From contig CAVRGR010000003.1 in the NCBI GenBank assembly GCA_963720775.1, positions 434,001 through 498,000 on the forward strand: a stretch of 64,000 nucleotides of DNA, written 5' to 3'. Source of the stretch: JAENVT01 sp963720775. GTDB taxonomy: Bacteria > Actinomycetota > Acidimicrobiia > Acidimicrobiales > Ilumatobacteraceae. The notes below the pieces were generated by a model that had not been told where the DNA came from, did no database searches, and saw only the letters and a list, made by a program, of their open reading frames with translations. The translations under genes and the position numbers were made by a program. Positions 36,195 through 44,645 of the stretch are shown here, in pieces. Numbering within the stretch: position 1 is the first letter of the stretch; each line of letters starts with the position of its first letter.

Positions 36195-36416
36195 GTGAGG
36201 CCGGCAACTCCGACTACTTTCGACCTTGTGGTACGAACACTCCAACTCGAAGCGTGGGCTGGCCGGTGGGTGGCGGTTGACTCGGTCGGCTCCGTTCGTT
36301 GCGACTCGGCATCGCTCGCCGAGTTACTCGCGCGGATCGATCGCAACCACATCACGGGTGTCGAGGTGATGCGAGCGCCCGACCCGAGGGAACCGATCGT
36401 CTACGGCCTTGGCTGA
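36195..36416 (+). CDS. Small conserved-looking protein
   Basis: 73 residues, GTG at 36195 with AGGGA four bases before; GTG at 36228 is an alternative. The core LEAWAGRWVAVDSVGSVRCD, ELLARIDRNHITGVEVMRAP and EPIVYGLG looks like a compact alpha/beta fold known from small actinobacterial proteins often found near toxin-antitoxin or protease genes. No function is assigned. The preceding gap 36061-36194 holds nothing recognisable. Confidence 0.5.
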   Translation: MRPATPTTFDLVVRTLQLEAWAGRWVAVDSVGSVRCDSASLAELLARIDRNHITGVEVMRAPDPREPIVYGLG

Positions 36417-36463
36417 GTCCTGCCGTTCACCCGCGTCGGCGACGCTCGCGAACGGCTCTCGAC

Positions 36464-36661
36464 TCACTCAGGGATGAGCTCGAATGCTTCCGGATGAGTC
36501 GGCCGCACGACGGTGAAGTCGCGGCGGTTGAGCGTGGCAAGCGTTCCGATGTCGAGTCGCTCTGCGATAGCGATCACTGACGCGTCGACGAGACCGATGC
36601 CGAGATCGATGACCTGGAGATCGCCGACAGTGATCAGCCGAAGGAAGGTCGCTTCCGATCG
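36464..36661 (-). pseudogene. vapC remnant (C-terminal half of PIN toxin)
   Basis: About 65 residues, LRLITVGDLQVIDLGIGLVD, ASVIAIAERLDIGTLATLNR and RDFTVVRPTHPEAFEL, match the second half of VapC-type PIN domains (Asp pair in GLVDASV and RDF). The N-terminal half with the first Asp and Glu is absent, and upstream the frame runs into the antitoxin gene. A deletion removed the end of the antitoxin and the start of the toxin near 36660. Not expected to be active. Confidence 0.75.
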
Positions 36662-36816
36662 GGGACCGAGATTCCGATGAAGGCCTCGAGGGGATCCTCG
36701 GCAGGGAGCGAATTGGCCAGGTCGGCAACGAGCTTGTCTACGGTGATGCCGCGGCGGAGGGCCTCGGCTTGAAGCCTGGCCTGGGCATCGGCCGGAAGAT
36801 CGAGCGTCACAGTCAC
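36634..36816 (-). CDS. Truncated VapB-type ribbon-helix-helix antitoxin
   Basis: 60 residues from ATG at 36816. MTVTLDLPADAQARLQAEAL and RRGITVDKLVADLANSLP form a ribbon-helix-helix DNA-binding unit. The toxin-binding tail ends abruptly (FIGISVPDRKRPSFG) where the deletion joins it to the toxin remnant. It may still bind DNA and could act as a solitary antitoxin. Confidence 0.65.
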   Translation of the reverse strand: MTVTLDLPADAQARLQAEALRRGITVDKLVADLANSLPAEDPLEAFIGISVPDRKRPSFG

Positions 36817-36865
36817 GCTCCAATTCTAGGGCAACACCGGTAGCACCGGACGTTGAACATGGCCG

Positions 36866-38006
36866 CTACGCAGCAGTGTGCTGAATGCGATCGACGATCG
36901 CCTGGCGGCTCTGGGGGAGTGCGTGGGCGTAGACCGTCATGAGCATTTCCGGGCTGTGGCCGAGGATGTCGGCAATCGCTCGAAGCTCACCGACGTCCTT
37001 GGCGTTGTTGACCATGTGAGTTGCTGCGGTGTGGCGCCGGCCATGCGAGGTGAGGCGTGGCAGCTTGGCTTTGTCGACGATGAGCGCCAACGCTCGATCG
37101 TACGAACGGGGGAGTACGAGTCGACCTTGGCGGGTGGCGATGATGAGGTCGTTGTCCTCCCACTCCGAACCGGCGAGCAGTCGCTCTTCGGCTTGCTCGG
37201 TGCGGCGTCGCTTGAGAGCGCGCACCCCGTCATCGGACAGAGGAACAAGTCGGCGTGAACGCACGTTCTTGGCATCTCCGAGCACCGCACCTCGGTTGAC
37301 CGCGACGAGGCTCTCGTCGATTCGAAGTGTGCGGCCCTTGGGATCGAAGTCGTCCCACCGGAGCGCGAGTACCTCGCTAGCGCCTGAGGCCGTAAAGCAC
37401 GCCAAGTTGGAAGCCGACGGCCCAGCGATGCTCCGCGACCGCGGCGAGAAACGTCTCGACATCGGTCGCCTCCCAGGCCTGGATAACTTTCTCCTTGACC
37501 GGCTTGGCGACCGTTCGAGGCAATGGGACCCGTGCTGCCGGGCTCCTCGGGATCAAGCCTTCCTCGACCGCGTCGGCGAGCGAAGCTCGGAGCACGTTCC
37601 GGCAGATCTGCACGCTGCGGCGAGACAAGGTGCCGGCGTTCGCGAGTGCAGTGATCCAGTCGGCGACATCATCGCGGTCGAGTCGCGCCAACGGGATCGC
37701 GCCGAGACCCTGCTCCATGTGCGGGTTCGCCCACGCGTACTGCTCGCGTGCCTTCGGCGTGATGTCGGACTTGCCTGCCACGGACGAGCCAGCTGACTGT
37801 TCCCCGTTCGGTGCTCCGCGCTTCGGCGCGTTGGGCCTGGAGGCCGCGAGTGGCGATCGCTGCGACGCCTAGGTACCTAGCTGTCGCGGGCGATGTTTGC
37901 CCGTCGCCGTGTCGATGCCGTCGATGCGCACCACCCACTTGTCGCGCTGCTTGCGGACCGTCGGATGACGATCGCCTTCCAACTCACGTATCACCTCCAG
38001 CGTCAT
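36866..38006 (-). pseudogene. Tyrosine recombinase/integrase, decayed
   Basis: Full-length reading from ATG at 38006 gives an integrase of about 380 residues. It has an N-terminal arm-binding part (RKQRDKWVVRIDGIDTATGK), a core-binding SAM-like part (QYAWANPHMEQGLGAIPLAR, DRDDVADWITALANAGTLSR) and a catalytic part with Arg in YGLRRSEVLALRW, the HGRRHTAATHM box, LGHSPEMLM and Tyr in TVYAHAL. It is interrupted by an in-frame TAG near 37878, frame changes between about 37780 and 37870, and one extra T near 37382 that turns CGCAGC into CGCTAGC. Catalytic residues themselves are intact. The gene starts 83 bases from the tRNA-Pro 3' end, the classic layout. Confidence 0.8.
37869..37880. repeat. Perfect 12-base palindrome inside the integrase remnant
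   Basis: CTAGGTACCTAG; the in-frame stop of the integrase falls in it. It could be a lesion scar or chance. Confidence 0.25.
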
Positions 38007-38052
38007 CGACGGCCGAAAGTCTGATACTTGGCTGATGCATGGCCTTCGGGAG

Positions 38053-38067
38053 CGACTCCTGGAGTCG
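38053..38067. promoter_or_regulatory. Palindrome between integrase start and tRNA-Pro
   Basis: CGACTCC-T-GGAGTCG, seven-base perfect arms, lies 47 bases upstream of the integrase ATG. It could be an integrase-gene operator or a recombinase arm site. Confidence 0.4.
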
Positions 38068-38088
38068 TATCACACCAGGTCAACGGTG

Positions 38089-38161
38089 TCGGGATGGGGA
38101 GACTCGAACTCCCGACCCCCTGCTCCCAAAGCAGGTGCGCTACCAACTGCGCCACATCCCG
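38089..38161 (-). tRNA. tRNA-Pro (anticodon TGG)
   Basis: On the minus strand, acceptor CGGGATG pairs with CATCCCG. The D arm is GCGCAGTTGGTAGCGC, the anticodon stem CCTGC/GCAGG holds loop TTTGGGA, and the T arm is GGGAGTTCGAGTCTCCC. No CCA is encoded. Its 3' half is duplicated at 31769-31813. Confidence 0.97.
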
Positions 38162-38173
38162 GTCGGCGAAATG

Positions 38174-39337
38174 CTACCGGTGTGCGCCGAGGTCGCTCAC
38201 GGCGTTCAACAGCCGGTCGACGTCGTCGGGCTCGACGTAGCGTGATACACCGGCTCGGATCACCCCGCCGCTGTCGGCCAAACCCAACTGATCAACGACT
38301 TCGACCGCGTAGTTGTGACCGTCCCACACGGCGATGCCCCGCGCACCGAGCGCTTTCGACGCATCGGCCGGATGCACGCCCTCGATCGTGAAGGCCGCTG
38401 TTGGCACCCGATCGAGCAGGGTCTGCGAACCCCACACCTTCACGCCGTCGATCGACTGGAGGCCTGCCAGGAGGAGCGAGAAGACCTCGGACTCGGCAGC
38501 GGTGATGCGATCCATCCCCTCTTCGATCAAGAAGCGCGCTGCCGCCTCGATGCCGGCGATGGCTTCGAAGTTCGGCATGCCGGTTTCGATCCGACCTGGT
38601 CCGTGCTCGGCCGCCGGCCTGACCTTGAACACTGGGAGGGCATCGAGCAACTCCGGTCGCATCCACAGCACTCCGCTGTGCGGGCCGTACCACTTGTACG
38701 GGGATGTGACGAGGGCATCGCAGTCGAGCTCGGAGATGTTGATCCGGCGGTGCGGGGCGAGGTGCACCGCGTCGACGTACACGTAAGCGCCGACCGCATG
38801 CGCGGCCTCGATGATCGGCACGAGATCGGGAGTGGACCCGAGCAGGTTCGAGGCACCCGGAACGGTGACCCATTTGGTGTGTTCGTCGATCAGATCGATC
38901 ACGTTCTCCGAAGGGAGTTGGCCGGTTTCGGGATCGAACGATGCCAGCACGTGTTCCGCGCCGGCGTCGTCGGCCGCCCGTCGCCAGGGCGTGATGTTGG
39001 CATCGTGGTCGAGTCGGGTCCCGACGATCCGATCACCTGGCTGCAGTGTGGCGCCGACGGCCCGCGACACCGCGAACGTCAGTGATGTCATGTTCGGTCC
39101 GAAGCTGATCCCCTGGGCGTCGCCGCCGAGCAGACGACCGACGGCGGCACGCGTGCGATCCATCAACCGCTGGCATTCCTCTGCGGCGGCGAACGGCCCG
39201 CCGTTGGCCGCGGTGTTGCCGCTGCTCATCCACGCGGCCATGGCCGTGATGGCCGAGTCGACCATTTGTGTGCCTGCCGGACCGTCGAAGCGCGACCACT
39301 CCGGCCGGAGCCCGGGGAATCGGTGACGCAGGGTCAC
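38174..39337 (-). CDS. Class V aminotransferase, cysteine desulfurase-like
   Basis: 387 residues from GTG at 39337. Fold type I PLP motifs include FDGPAGTQM, FGPNMTSLTFAVSRA, the Asp/His of YVDAVHLAPH and the PLP lysine in TSPYKWYGPHSG. The C-terminal domain ends with AGVSRYVEPDDVDRLL. It resembles the cysteine desulfurase-like (TIGR01976-type) group rather than IscS, because the extended active-site Cys loop is missing. It may act on cysteine, kynurenine-like or another amino donor. It stands just 12 bases beyond the tRNA-Pro 5' end. Confidence 0.85.
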   Translation of the reverse strand: MTLRHRFPGLRPEWSRFDGPAGTQMVDSAITAMAAWMSSGNTAANGGPFAAAEECQRLMDRTRAAVGRLLGGDAQGISFGPNMTSLTFAVSRAVGATLQPGDRIVGTRLDHDANITPWRRAADDAGAEHVLASFDPETGQLPSENVIDLIDEHTKWVTVPGASNLLGSTPDLVPIIEAAHAVGAYVYVDAVHLAPHRRINISELDCDALVTSPYKWYGPHSGVLWMRPELLDALPVFKVRPAAEHGPGRIETGMPNFEAIAGIEAAARFLIEEGMDRITAAESEVFSLLLAGLQSIDGVKVWGSQTLLDRVPTAAFTIEGVHPADASKALGARGIAVWDGHNYAVEVVDQLGLADSGGVIRAGVSRYVEPDDVDRLLNAVSDLGAHR

Positions 39338-39349
39338 GACCGAGTGCCC

Positions 39350-39422
39350 TGTGGAGTGTTTGCCAACAGGACGGGGTGCGCTGAAACACTCCACATGGGG
39401 TGATGGGCAGGAAACACTCCAC
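39350..39422 (-). promoter_or_regulatory. Three copies of an 11-base motif upstream of the class V aminotransferase
   Basis: GTGGAGTGTTT occurs twice on the minus strand (complement of 39384-39394 and 39412-39422) and once inverted (39350-39361), with 12-base perfect inverted pairing between 39350-39361 and 39384-39395. The direct copies lie 28 bases apart. This has the look of an operator for a repressor or activator of the aminotransferase gene. Confidence 0.55.
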
Positions 39423-39433
39423 GGATCATGGGA

Positions 39434-39703
39434 TCAGGCGCGCTTGGCTGCCTTGGCCAAGCGCTTGGCCGTGCGCCCGACGGGCACGATGTTGCGCTGA
39501 TCGAGATCGCCGACCTCGATGCCGTTGGAGAAGGCCACTCGGTAGCGCTGCCAGTTGAACCCGTTGGCCAGGATGACCTTTCCGGCCATGCCCGCCGGAA
39601 CACCGGAATCGAGCTCGACGGTGCTCTCGACCCGGTCACCGATCTTCAGATCGAGCTGGTCCGCGTGCGGTTTGGCCAGCGCATGTGGCTTCCATTGGGT
39701 CAT
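39434..39703 (-). CDS. Small conserved SH3/KOW-like protein
   Basis: 89 residues from ATG at 39703. The core KIGDRVESTVELDSGVPAGM, AGKVILANGFNWQRYRVAFS and NGIEVGDLDQRNIVPV is an SH3-like barrel as in KOW or DUF-type binding proteins, with a Lys/Arg-rich tail (GRTAKRLAKAAKRA) that suggests nucleic acid contact. Function unknown. It is divergent from the trigger factor gene 51 bases away. Confidence 0.65.
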   Translation of the reverse strand: MTQWKPHALAKPHADQLDLKIGDRVESTVELDSGVPAGMAGKVILANGFNWQRYRVAFSNGIEVGDLDQRNIVPVGRTAKRLAKAAKRA

Positions 39704-39754
39704 GGTCACAGTCTGCCCGATGAGAGGGCCGACCGATAGCATCGACGATCTGTG

Positions 39755-41191
39755 ATGAGCACGATCGCGCCCGTAGAGGACAACCCGCAAGACGCACCCG
39801 CCAAAAAGCTCGTGAAGGTGTCGGTGACGATCGATGAGGCCGAGTTCGACCGCGACATCGACACCGCCTTCAAGACCATCGCCAAAGAGGTCAAGCTGCC
39901 TGGCTTCCGGCCGGGGAAGGTCCCGCGCAAGGTGCTCGAGGCCCGCATCGGCTTGGCCGCAGCACGCGAGCAGGCGCTGCGCGATGCCGTCCCGCAATAT
40001 CTGGCCAACGCCGTCCGCGACCACGACATCGATCTCATCTCCACTCCCAGCATCGAGTTCACGGCCGGCCAGGAAACCGGGCCGGTGTCGTTCGATGCCA
40101 CCTGCGAGGTGCGCCCCGAGATCACCGTTCCTGGTTACGGCGGTCTGCGCGTCGAGCTCAGTTCGCCGAACGCCACAGAGGCCGAGATCGACGAGGCTGT
40201 CGAGGCCGAGTTGCGTCGTCAGGGGTCACTCGTCGATGTCGATCGGCCGGTGCAATCGGGCGACCACGTCACGGTGAGTATCGCCGGAACCCGCGATGGC
40301 GAACCGGTGGCCGGCTTGAACACCGAAGACTGGTTGTACAACGTCGGTAGTGGGTGGGTGGCGCCGAGCTTCGACGAGGAACTGACGGGAGCGTCGGCGG
40401 GCGACGAACTCACCTTCACAGCCACGCCCAATGGCACCAGCGAGCCCGCCGACTTCGTCGTCAACGTCTCCACAGTTCAAGAGATGGTGCTGCCCGACCT
40501 GACCGACGAGTGGGTCAGCGACAACCTCGGCGAGTTCGACACCATCGAACAGTGGCGTTCGTCGCTGGCCGAGCGAATCGGCGCGGGCAAGCTCAACCAG
40601 ACCCGCAACCAGTTCCTCGAGCGCACCACGGCGGCCCTTGCCGAGTTGGTCGAGCTCGACCCGCCCGAGTCGATGGTTCAAGCCGATCTGCAAGCCCGCG
40701 TGCAGGCCACCGTCCAGCAACTGCAGTCGCAAGGGGTCTCCGTCGACCAGTGGCTGCAGCTCACCGGCCAAGACGCCGCCGCCTTCATCGAGAGCTTGAA
40801 GGTCTTGTCGCAACGTGCGGTCAAAGTCGACCTTGCGCTGCGTGCCGTCGCCGTTGCCGAAGACCTCGAGGTGGTCGACGACGATCTCGACGCCGAGTAC
40901 GCACGCATCGCCATGCAGGTGCGCCAGAAGCCGACCGAGGTGCGCAAGGCGTACGAGAAGAACGATGCGGTCACCGACCTGCTGGCCCAGTTGCGCAAGA
41001 CGAAGGCGCTCGACTGGCTGCTCGAGCACGTCGAGGTGGTCGACCCGGAAGGCAACCCGATCGATCGTGCGCTCGTGATCGGCAAGACTGACCACGACCA
41101 CGACCACGATCATCACGATCACGATCACGACCACGGCGACCACGACCACGACCACGATCATCACGACCACGAGGGGCACGACCATGATTGA
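39755..41191 (+). CDS. tig: Trigger factor chaperone with His/Asp-rich tail
   Basis: 478 residues from ATG at 39755. The ribosome-binding domain has VKLPGFRPGKVPRKVLEARI (FRK-type signature). The PPIase domain (about 155-240) is recognisable by QSGDHVTVSIAGT and NVGSGWVAPSFDEELTGASA. The C-terminal helical chaperone body follows. The last 33 residues are almost only His and Asp (DHDHDHDHHDHDHDHGDHDH and on), a possible metal-binding tail not found in the E. coli protein. Its stop overlaps the clpP ATG by eight bases, so nascent-chain folding and degradation genes are coupled. Confidence 0.95.
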   Translation: MSTIAPVEDNPQDAPAKKLVKVSVTIDEAEFDRDIDTAFKTIAKEVKLPGFRPGKVPRKVLEARIGLAAAREQALRDAVPQYLANAVRDHDIDLISTPSIEFTAGQETGPVSFDATCEVRPEITVPGYGGLRVELSSPNATEAEIDEAVEAELRRQGSLVDVDRPVQSGDHVTVSIAGTRDGEPVAGLNTEDWLYNVGSGWVAPSFDEELTGASAGDELTFTATPNGTSEPADFVVNVSTVQEMVLPDLTDEWVSDNLGEFDTIEQWRSSLAERIGAGKLNQTRNQFLERTTAALAELVELDPPESMVQADLQARVQATVQQLQSQGVSVDQWLQLTGQDAAAFIESLKVLSQRAVKVDLALRAVAVAEDLEVVDDDLDAEYARIAMQVRQKPTEVRKAYEKNDAVTDLLAQLRKTKALDWLLEHVEVVDPEGNPIDRALVIGKTDHDHDHDHHDHDHDHGDHDHDHDHHDHEGHDHD

Positions 41192-41813
41192 GTCCAAGAA
41201 CTATCTGGTTCCCAACGTCATCGAGCAGACCAGCCGTGGCGAACGTGGCATGGACCTCTACTCGCGCCTGCTCAAGGAGAACATCATCTTCTTGCAGACG
41301 CCGATCGACGACAGCATCGCCAGCTTGATCTGCGCCCAGTTCATCCACCTCGAGAGCGAGAATCCCGACAAGGACATCAACCTCTACATCAACAGCCCTG
41401 GCGGCGACATCACGGCTCTGTTCGCGATCTACGACACGATGCAGTTCATCAAGAACGACATCGCCACGATCTGCCTCGGACAGGCGGCGTCGGCAGCCGC
41501 GGTACTGCTTGCTGCGGGTACCAAGGGCAAGCGCTTGGCCCTGCCGCACAGCCGCATCCTGCTCCACCAGCCCTATGGTCAGGTTGGGTACGGCCAGGTC
41601 ACCGATCTCGAACTGGCGGCCAAAGAGATCCTGCGCATGCGCGACCTGCTCGAAGAGATCCTGGCCCAGCACACGGGCCAGACGATCGAGCGGGTCCACC
41701 AAGACACAGACCGCGATTTCGTTATGGAAGCACACGAGGCCCTCACGTATGGCATCATCGATGATGTGATTTCGTCTCGTGACGCAGTCGACCGCACCGG
41801 TCCGATTCGCTGA
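41184..41813 (+). CDS. clpP: ATP-dependent Clp protease proteolytic subunit
   Basis: 209 residues. Catalytic Ser is in LGQAASAAAVLLA (commonly AASMGA; Ser retained), His in RILLHQPYGQ and Asp in DTDRDFVM. INSPGGDITALFAIYDTM is the oxyanion-loop region. ClpP forms the protease barrel that works with ClpX, encoded next. Only one clpP is present here, while actinobacteria often have two adjacent copies. Confidence 0.97.
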   Translation: MIESKNYLVPNVIEQTSRGERGMDLYSRLLKENIIFLQTPIDDSIASLICAQFIHLESENPDKDINLYINSPGGDITALFAIYDTMQFIKNDIATICLGQAASAAAVLLAAGTKGKRLALPHSRILLHQPYGQVGYGQVTDLELAAKEILRMRDLLEEILAQHTGQTIERVHQDTDRDFVMEAHEALTYGIIDDVISSRDAVDRTGPIR

Positions 41814-41852
41814 GCCGCACGAACCGTCCTAGGGCGAGCAAGGAGACTGAAC

Positions 41853-43133
41853 GTGGCGAAATTCGGCGACACCGGTGAACTGCTGCAATGCTCGTTCTGC
41901 GGCAAGTCGCAGAAGCAGGTCAAGCGGCTCATTGCCGGCCCCGGCGTGTACATCTGCGACGAGTGCATCGACCTCTGCAACGAGATCATCGAGGAGGAGC
42001 TCACCGACTCCGGCGAGATCCGTTTCGAAGAACTTCCGACTCCGCGCGAGATCCGCACCTTCCTCGACGACTACGTCGTCGGGCAGGACGAGGCCAAGAA
42101 GATCCTGTCGGTCGCGGTCTACAACCACTATCGCCGCATCCAGTACCAGCAGAACAGCAGCGTCGGTCGCCGCGACGAGGTCGAGTTGGCCAAGAGCAAC
42201 ATCATGCTGCTCGGCCCGACGGGCTGCGGGAAGACCCACCTCGCCCAGACGCTGGCCCGCCTGCTCAACGTGCCCTTCGCCGTTGCCGATGCTACGGCGC
42301 TCACCGAGGCCGGCTACGTCGGCGAAGACGTCGAGAACATCCTCCTCAAGCTCATCCAGGCGGCCGACTTCGATGTGAAGAAGGCCGAGACGGGCATCAT
42401 CTACATCGACGAGATCGACAAGATCGCCCGCAAGAGCGAGAACCCCTCCATCACGCGAGACGTCAGCGGCGAGGGCGTGCAGCAGGCTCTGTTGAAGATC
42501 CTCGAAGGCACCGTTGCCTCCGTGCCTCCGCAAGGTGGTCGCAAGCACCCGCATCAAGAGTTCATCCAGATCGACACCACCAACATCTTGTTCATCTGCG
42601 GTGGCGCGTTCGCCGGGCTCGAGCAGATCATCGAGAGCCGGATCGGCCACAAGGGTGTGGGCTTCCACGGAACGGTGCGCAGCAAGGCCGACAAGGACCC
42701 TGGCGAGCTGTTCACCAAGGTGCTGCCCGAAGACCTGCTGAAGTTCGGATTGATCCCCGAGTTCGTCGGTCGCCTGCCCATGATCGGCGCGGTTCGCAGC
42801 CTCGATCGTGACGCGTTGATCAAGATCCTCACCGAGCCGAAGAACTCGTTGGTCAAGCAGTACCGCAAGGTGTTCGACTTCGAAGACGTCGAGCTCGACT
42901 TCACCCGCGAGGCACTCGAGGCAATCGCCGATCAGGCGTTGCTCCGTGGCACGGGTGCACGCGGCCTGCGCGCCATCCTCGAAGAGGTGTTGCTCAACAC
43001 GATGTACGAGCTGCCGGGTCGCAGCGACGTGGGCTCCGTCTCGATCGACGTCGACACGGTTCAGAAGAAGGTCAATCCCAAGCTCGTTCCCCGCGAGCCG
43101 AAGGCCAAGCGGCCGCGCCGCGAGGCCAGCTGA
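41853..43133 (+). CDS. clpX: ATP-dependent Clp protease ATP-binding subunit ClpX
   Basis: 426 residues. A C4 zinc finger (CSFCGKSQ and CDECIDLC) sits at the N-terminus. Walker A is GPTGCGKTHLAQ, Walker B is IIYIDEIDKIARKS, and the sensor and pore parts (GGRKHPHQEF, RSKADKDPGELF) are present. It unfolds tagged proteins for ClpP. GAGCAAGGAGA precedes GTG at 41853. Confidence 0.97.
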   Translation: MAKFGDTGELLQCSFCGKSQKQVKRLIAGPGVYICDECIDLCNEIIEEELTDSGEIRFEELPTPREIRTFLDDYVVGQDEAKKILSVAVYNHYRRIQYQQNSSVGRRDEVELAKSNIMLLGPTGCGKTHLAQTLARLLNVPFAVADATALTEAGYVGEDVENILLKLIQAADFDVKKAETGIIYIDEIDKIARKSENPSITRDVSGEGVQQALLKILEGTVASVPPQGGRKHPHQEFIQIDTTNILFICGGAFAGLEQIIESRIGHKGVGFHGTVRSKADKDPGELFTKVLPEDLLKFGLIPEFVGRLPMIGAVRSLDRDALIKILTEPKNSLVKQYRKVFDFEDVELDFTREALEAIADQALLRGTGARGLRAILEEVLLNTMYELPGRSDVGSVSIDVDTVQKKVNPKLVPREPKAKRPRREAS

Positions 43134-43184
43134 CGCGACGGAGAGGCGCAGCACTGTGCTGCCTGGAAACGTGCTGCCGAAACG

Positions 43185-44477
43185 ATGACCTACTCCGATG
43201 CGCTGGCGTATCTCGACGCCCACGCCAGCTACGAGAAGACCGGGCGAATCGAATCGCCGACGACGCAGCGCATGCAGACGATCGTCGGCGCCATGGGCGA
43301 CCCGCAACTTGCGTACCCGGTCATCCACGTCACGGGCACCAACGGCAAAGGCTCGACGTCGCAGATGATCACCCGCCTGCTGATGGCCCAAGGTCTGACG
43401 GTCGGTACCTACACCAGCCCGCACCTCGAACGGCCCAACGAGCGGATGAGCCGCGACGGCGAGATGATCAGCGACGAGGAGTTCGCCGAACAGGTGGCCG
43501 CAGTCGCCGATCTGGAGATGCTCACCGGTGTGCGGCCGTCGTACTTCGAGATCACCACAGCGGCCGCCTTTCGATGGTTTGCCGATCTTGCCGTCGACGT
43601 CGGGGTCATCGAGGTCGGCGTGCTCGGCCGATGGGACGCCACCAACGTCGTCGATGCCCAGGTCGCCGTCATCACCAACATCGGCATGGACCACAACGAG
43701 TTCGCCGGGCCCACCAAGGGACACATCGCCGCCGAGAAGGCCGGGATCATCAAGCCCGGAAGTGCTGTCGTCGTGGGGGAGACGGATCCCGACCTGGTCA
43801 GCTACTTCACCGGTGCAGGCGGGGCCAGCGTGCTGCTGCGCGGCGAAGACTTCGACGTTCTCGAGAACCAACTGGCCCTCGGTGGACGGATGGTCGACCT
43901 GCGCACACCGACGACGATCTACACCAACGTGTTCGTACCGCTGCACGGCAGGCACCAGGGCGACAACGCCGCGGTGGCGCTCACAGCGGTCGAGGCGTTC
44001 TTCGCCGCTCCGATCGCCGACGACGTCGTACGTGAAGGGTTCTCACACGTGCGCATGCCGGGTCGGTTCGAAGTGATGGGCCACCAACCGTTGGTGATCG
44101 TCGACGGCGCGCACAACCCGCCGGGTGCCGATTCCTGCGCGCAGGTCTTCTTCGACGACTTCGACCCGGCCGGTCGCCGGATCCTGGTGACCGGTTGCCT
44201 GCGCGGCCGGGAGCCCAAAGAGATGCTGTCGGCATTGCGCGCCGACGAGTTCGGCACGGTGTTCACGTGCACGGCACCCACGCCCCGTGGCCTCCCATCA
44301 GGCGACATCGCTGCGGCCGCTCGCGCCCTCGGGTGCGATCAGGTCGTCGAATGCGACACGGTCGAGCAAGCATGCGAACGGGCGATTCGCATGGCCCAAC
44401 CCGACGATGCCGTGCTGATCACCGGATCCTTGTACGTCGTCGGCGCGGCGAGACCATACCTCCACAAGATCCTCTGA
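43185..44477 (+). CDS. folC: Bifunctional folylpolyglutamate synthase/dihydrofolate synthase
   Basis: 430 residues. The ATP loop is HVTGTNGKGSTSQMI, followed by YTSPHLERPNERM, the central GVLGRWDATNVV and ITNIGMDHNEFAGPT. The C-terminal Mur-ligase domain begins at VDGAHNPPGADSC. It adds glutamate to folates. valS, often between clpX and folC in actinobacteria, is absent. It is followed by a 12-base-arm palindrome. Confidence 0.93.
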   Translation: MTYSDALAYLDAHASYEKTGRIESPTTQRMQTIVGAMGDPQLAYPVIHVTGTNGKGSTSQMITRLLMAQGLTVGTYTSPHLERPNERMSRDGEMISDEEFAEQVAAVADLEMLTGVRPSYFEITTAAAFRWFADLAVDVGVIEVGVLGRWDATNVVDAQVAVITNIGMDHNEFAGPTKGHIAAEKAGIIKPGSAVVVGETDPDLVSYFTGAGGASVLLRGEDFDVLENQLALGGRMVDLRTPTTIYTNVFVPLHGRHQGDNAAVALTAVEAFFAAPIADDVVREGFSHVRMPGRFEVMGHQPLVIVDGAHNPPGADSCAQVFFDDFDPAGRRILVTGCLRGREPKEMLSALRADEFGTVFTCTAPTPRGLPSGDIAAAARALGCDQVVECDTVEQACERAIRMAQPDDAVLITGSLYVVGAARPYLHKIL

Positions 44478-44506
44478 CTCAGAGGAGTCATCTCGTCTCG
44501 CCGGGA

Positions 44507-44561
44507 TCTGGGTGCCACTGGTTCTCGTCACCTGCGCTGTGAGAGGAGTGTGGCACCCAGA
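44507..44561. repeat. Palindromic element after folC
   Basis: TCTGGGTGCCAC (44507-44518) pairs perfectly with GTGGCACCCAGA (44550-44561) around a 31-base loop. Its reverse complement resembles 59147-59208, including the inner GCAGGTG and GAGAA segments. Likely a dispersed repeat or terminator. Confidence 0.6.
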
Positions 44562-44645
44562 CCGGTTTTCGTCCGGGCGAGTTTCGTCACCGACGATTCA
44601 CGAGGGGCGGTGACAGGCGTGGGTGGCCCGGTAGCGTCATCGGCC

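Larger units (their letters stand above)
31769..38161. mobile_element. Small tRNA-Pro-integrated genomic element
   Basis: Bounded on the right by an intact tRNA-Pro with an integrase remnant beside its 3' end, and on the left by a 45-base degenerate direct copy of the tRNA 3' half. The interior (6.3 kb) carries a sigma factor and Kelch membrane protein, two toxin-antitoxin loci (one broken) and small unlinked genes. The usual att duplication is exact; here four of 45 positions differ, so insertion is old. Left-hand neighbours (BisC-like gene) and right-hand neighbours (class V aminotransferase) are outside. Confidence 0.7.

Noticed and set aside
37869..37880. CTAGGTACCTAG as a deliberate recombination core
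   Set aside because: It lies inside the integrase coding remnant and has no second copy at the left boundary.
41829..43955. A 708-codon minus-strand frame opposite clpX and folC
   Set aside because: Shadow of clpX/folC codon bias; no domain or membrane pattern.
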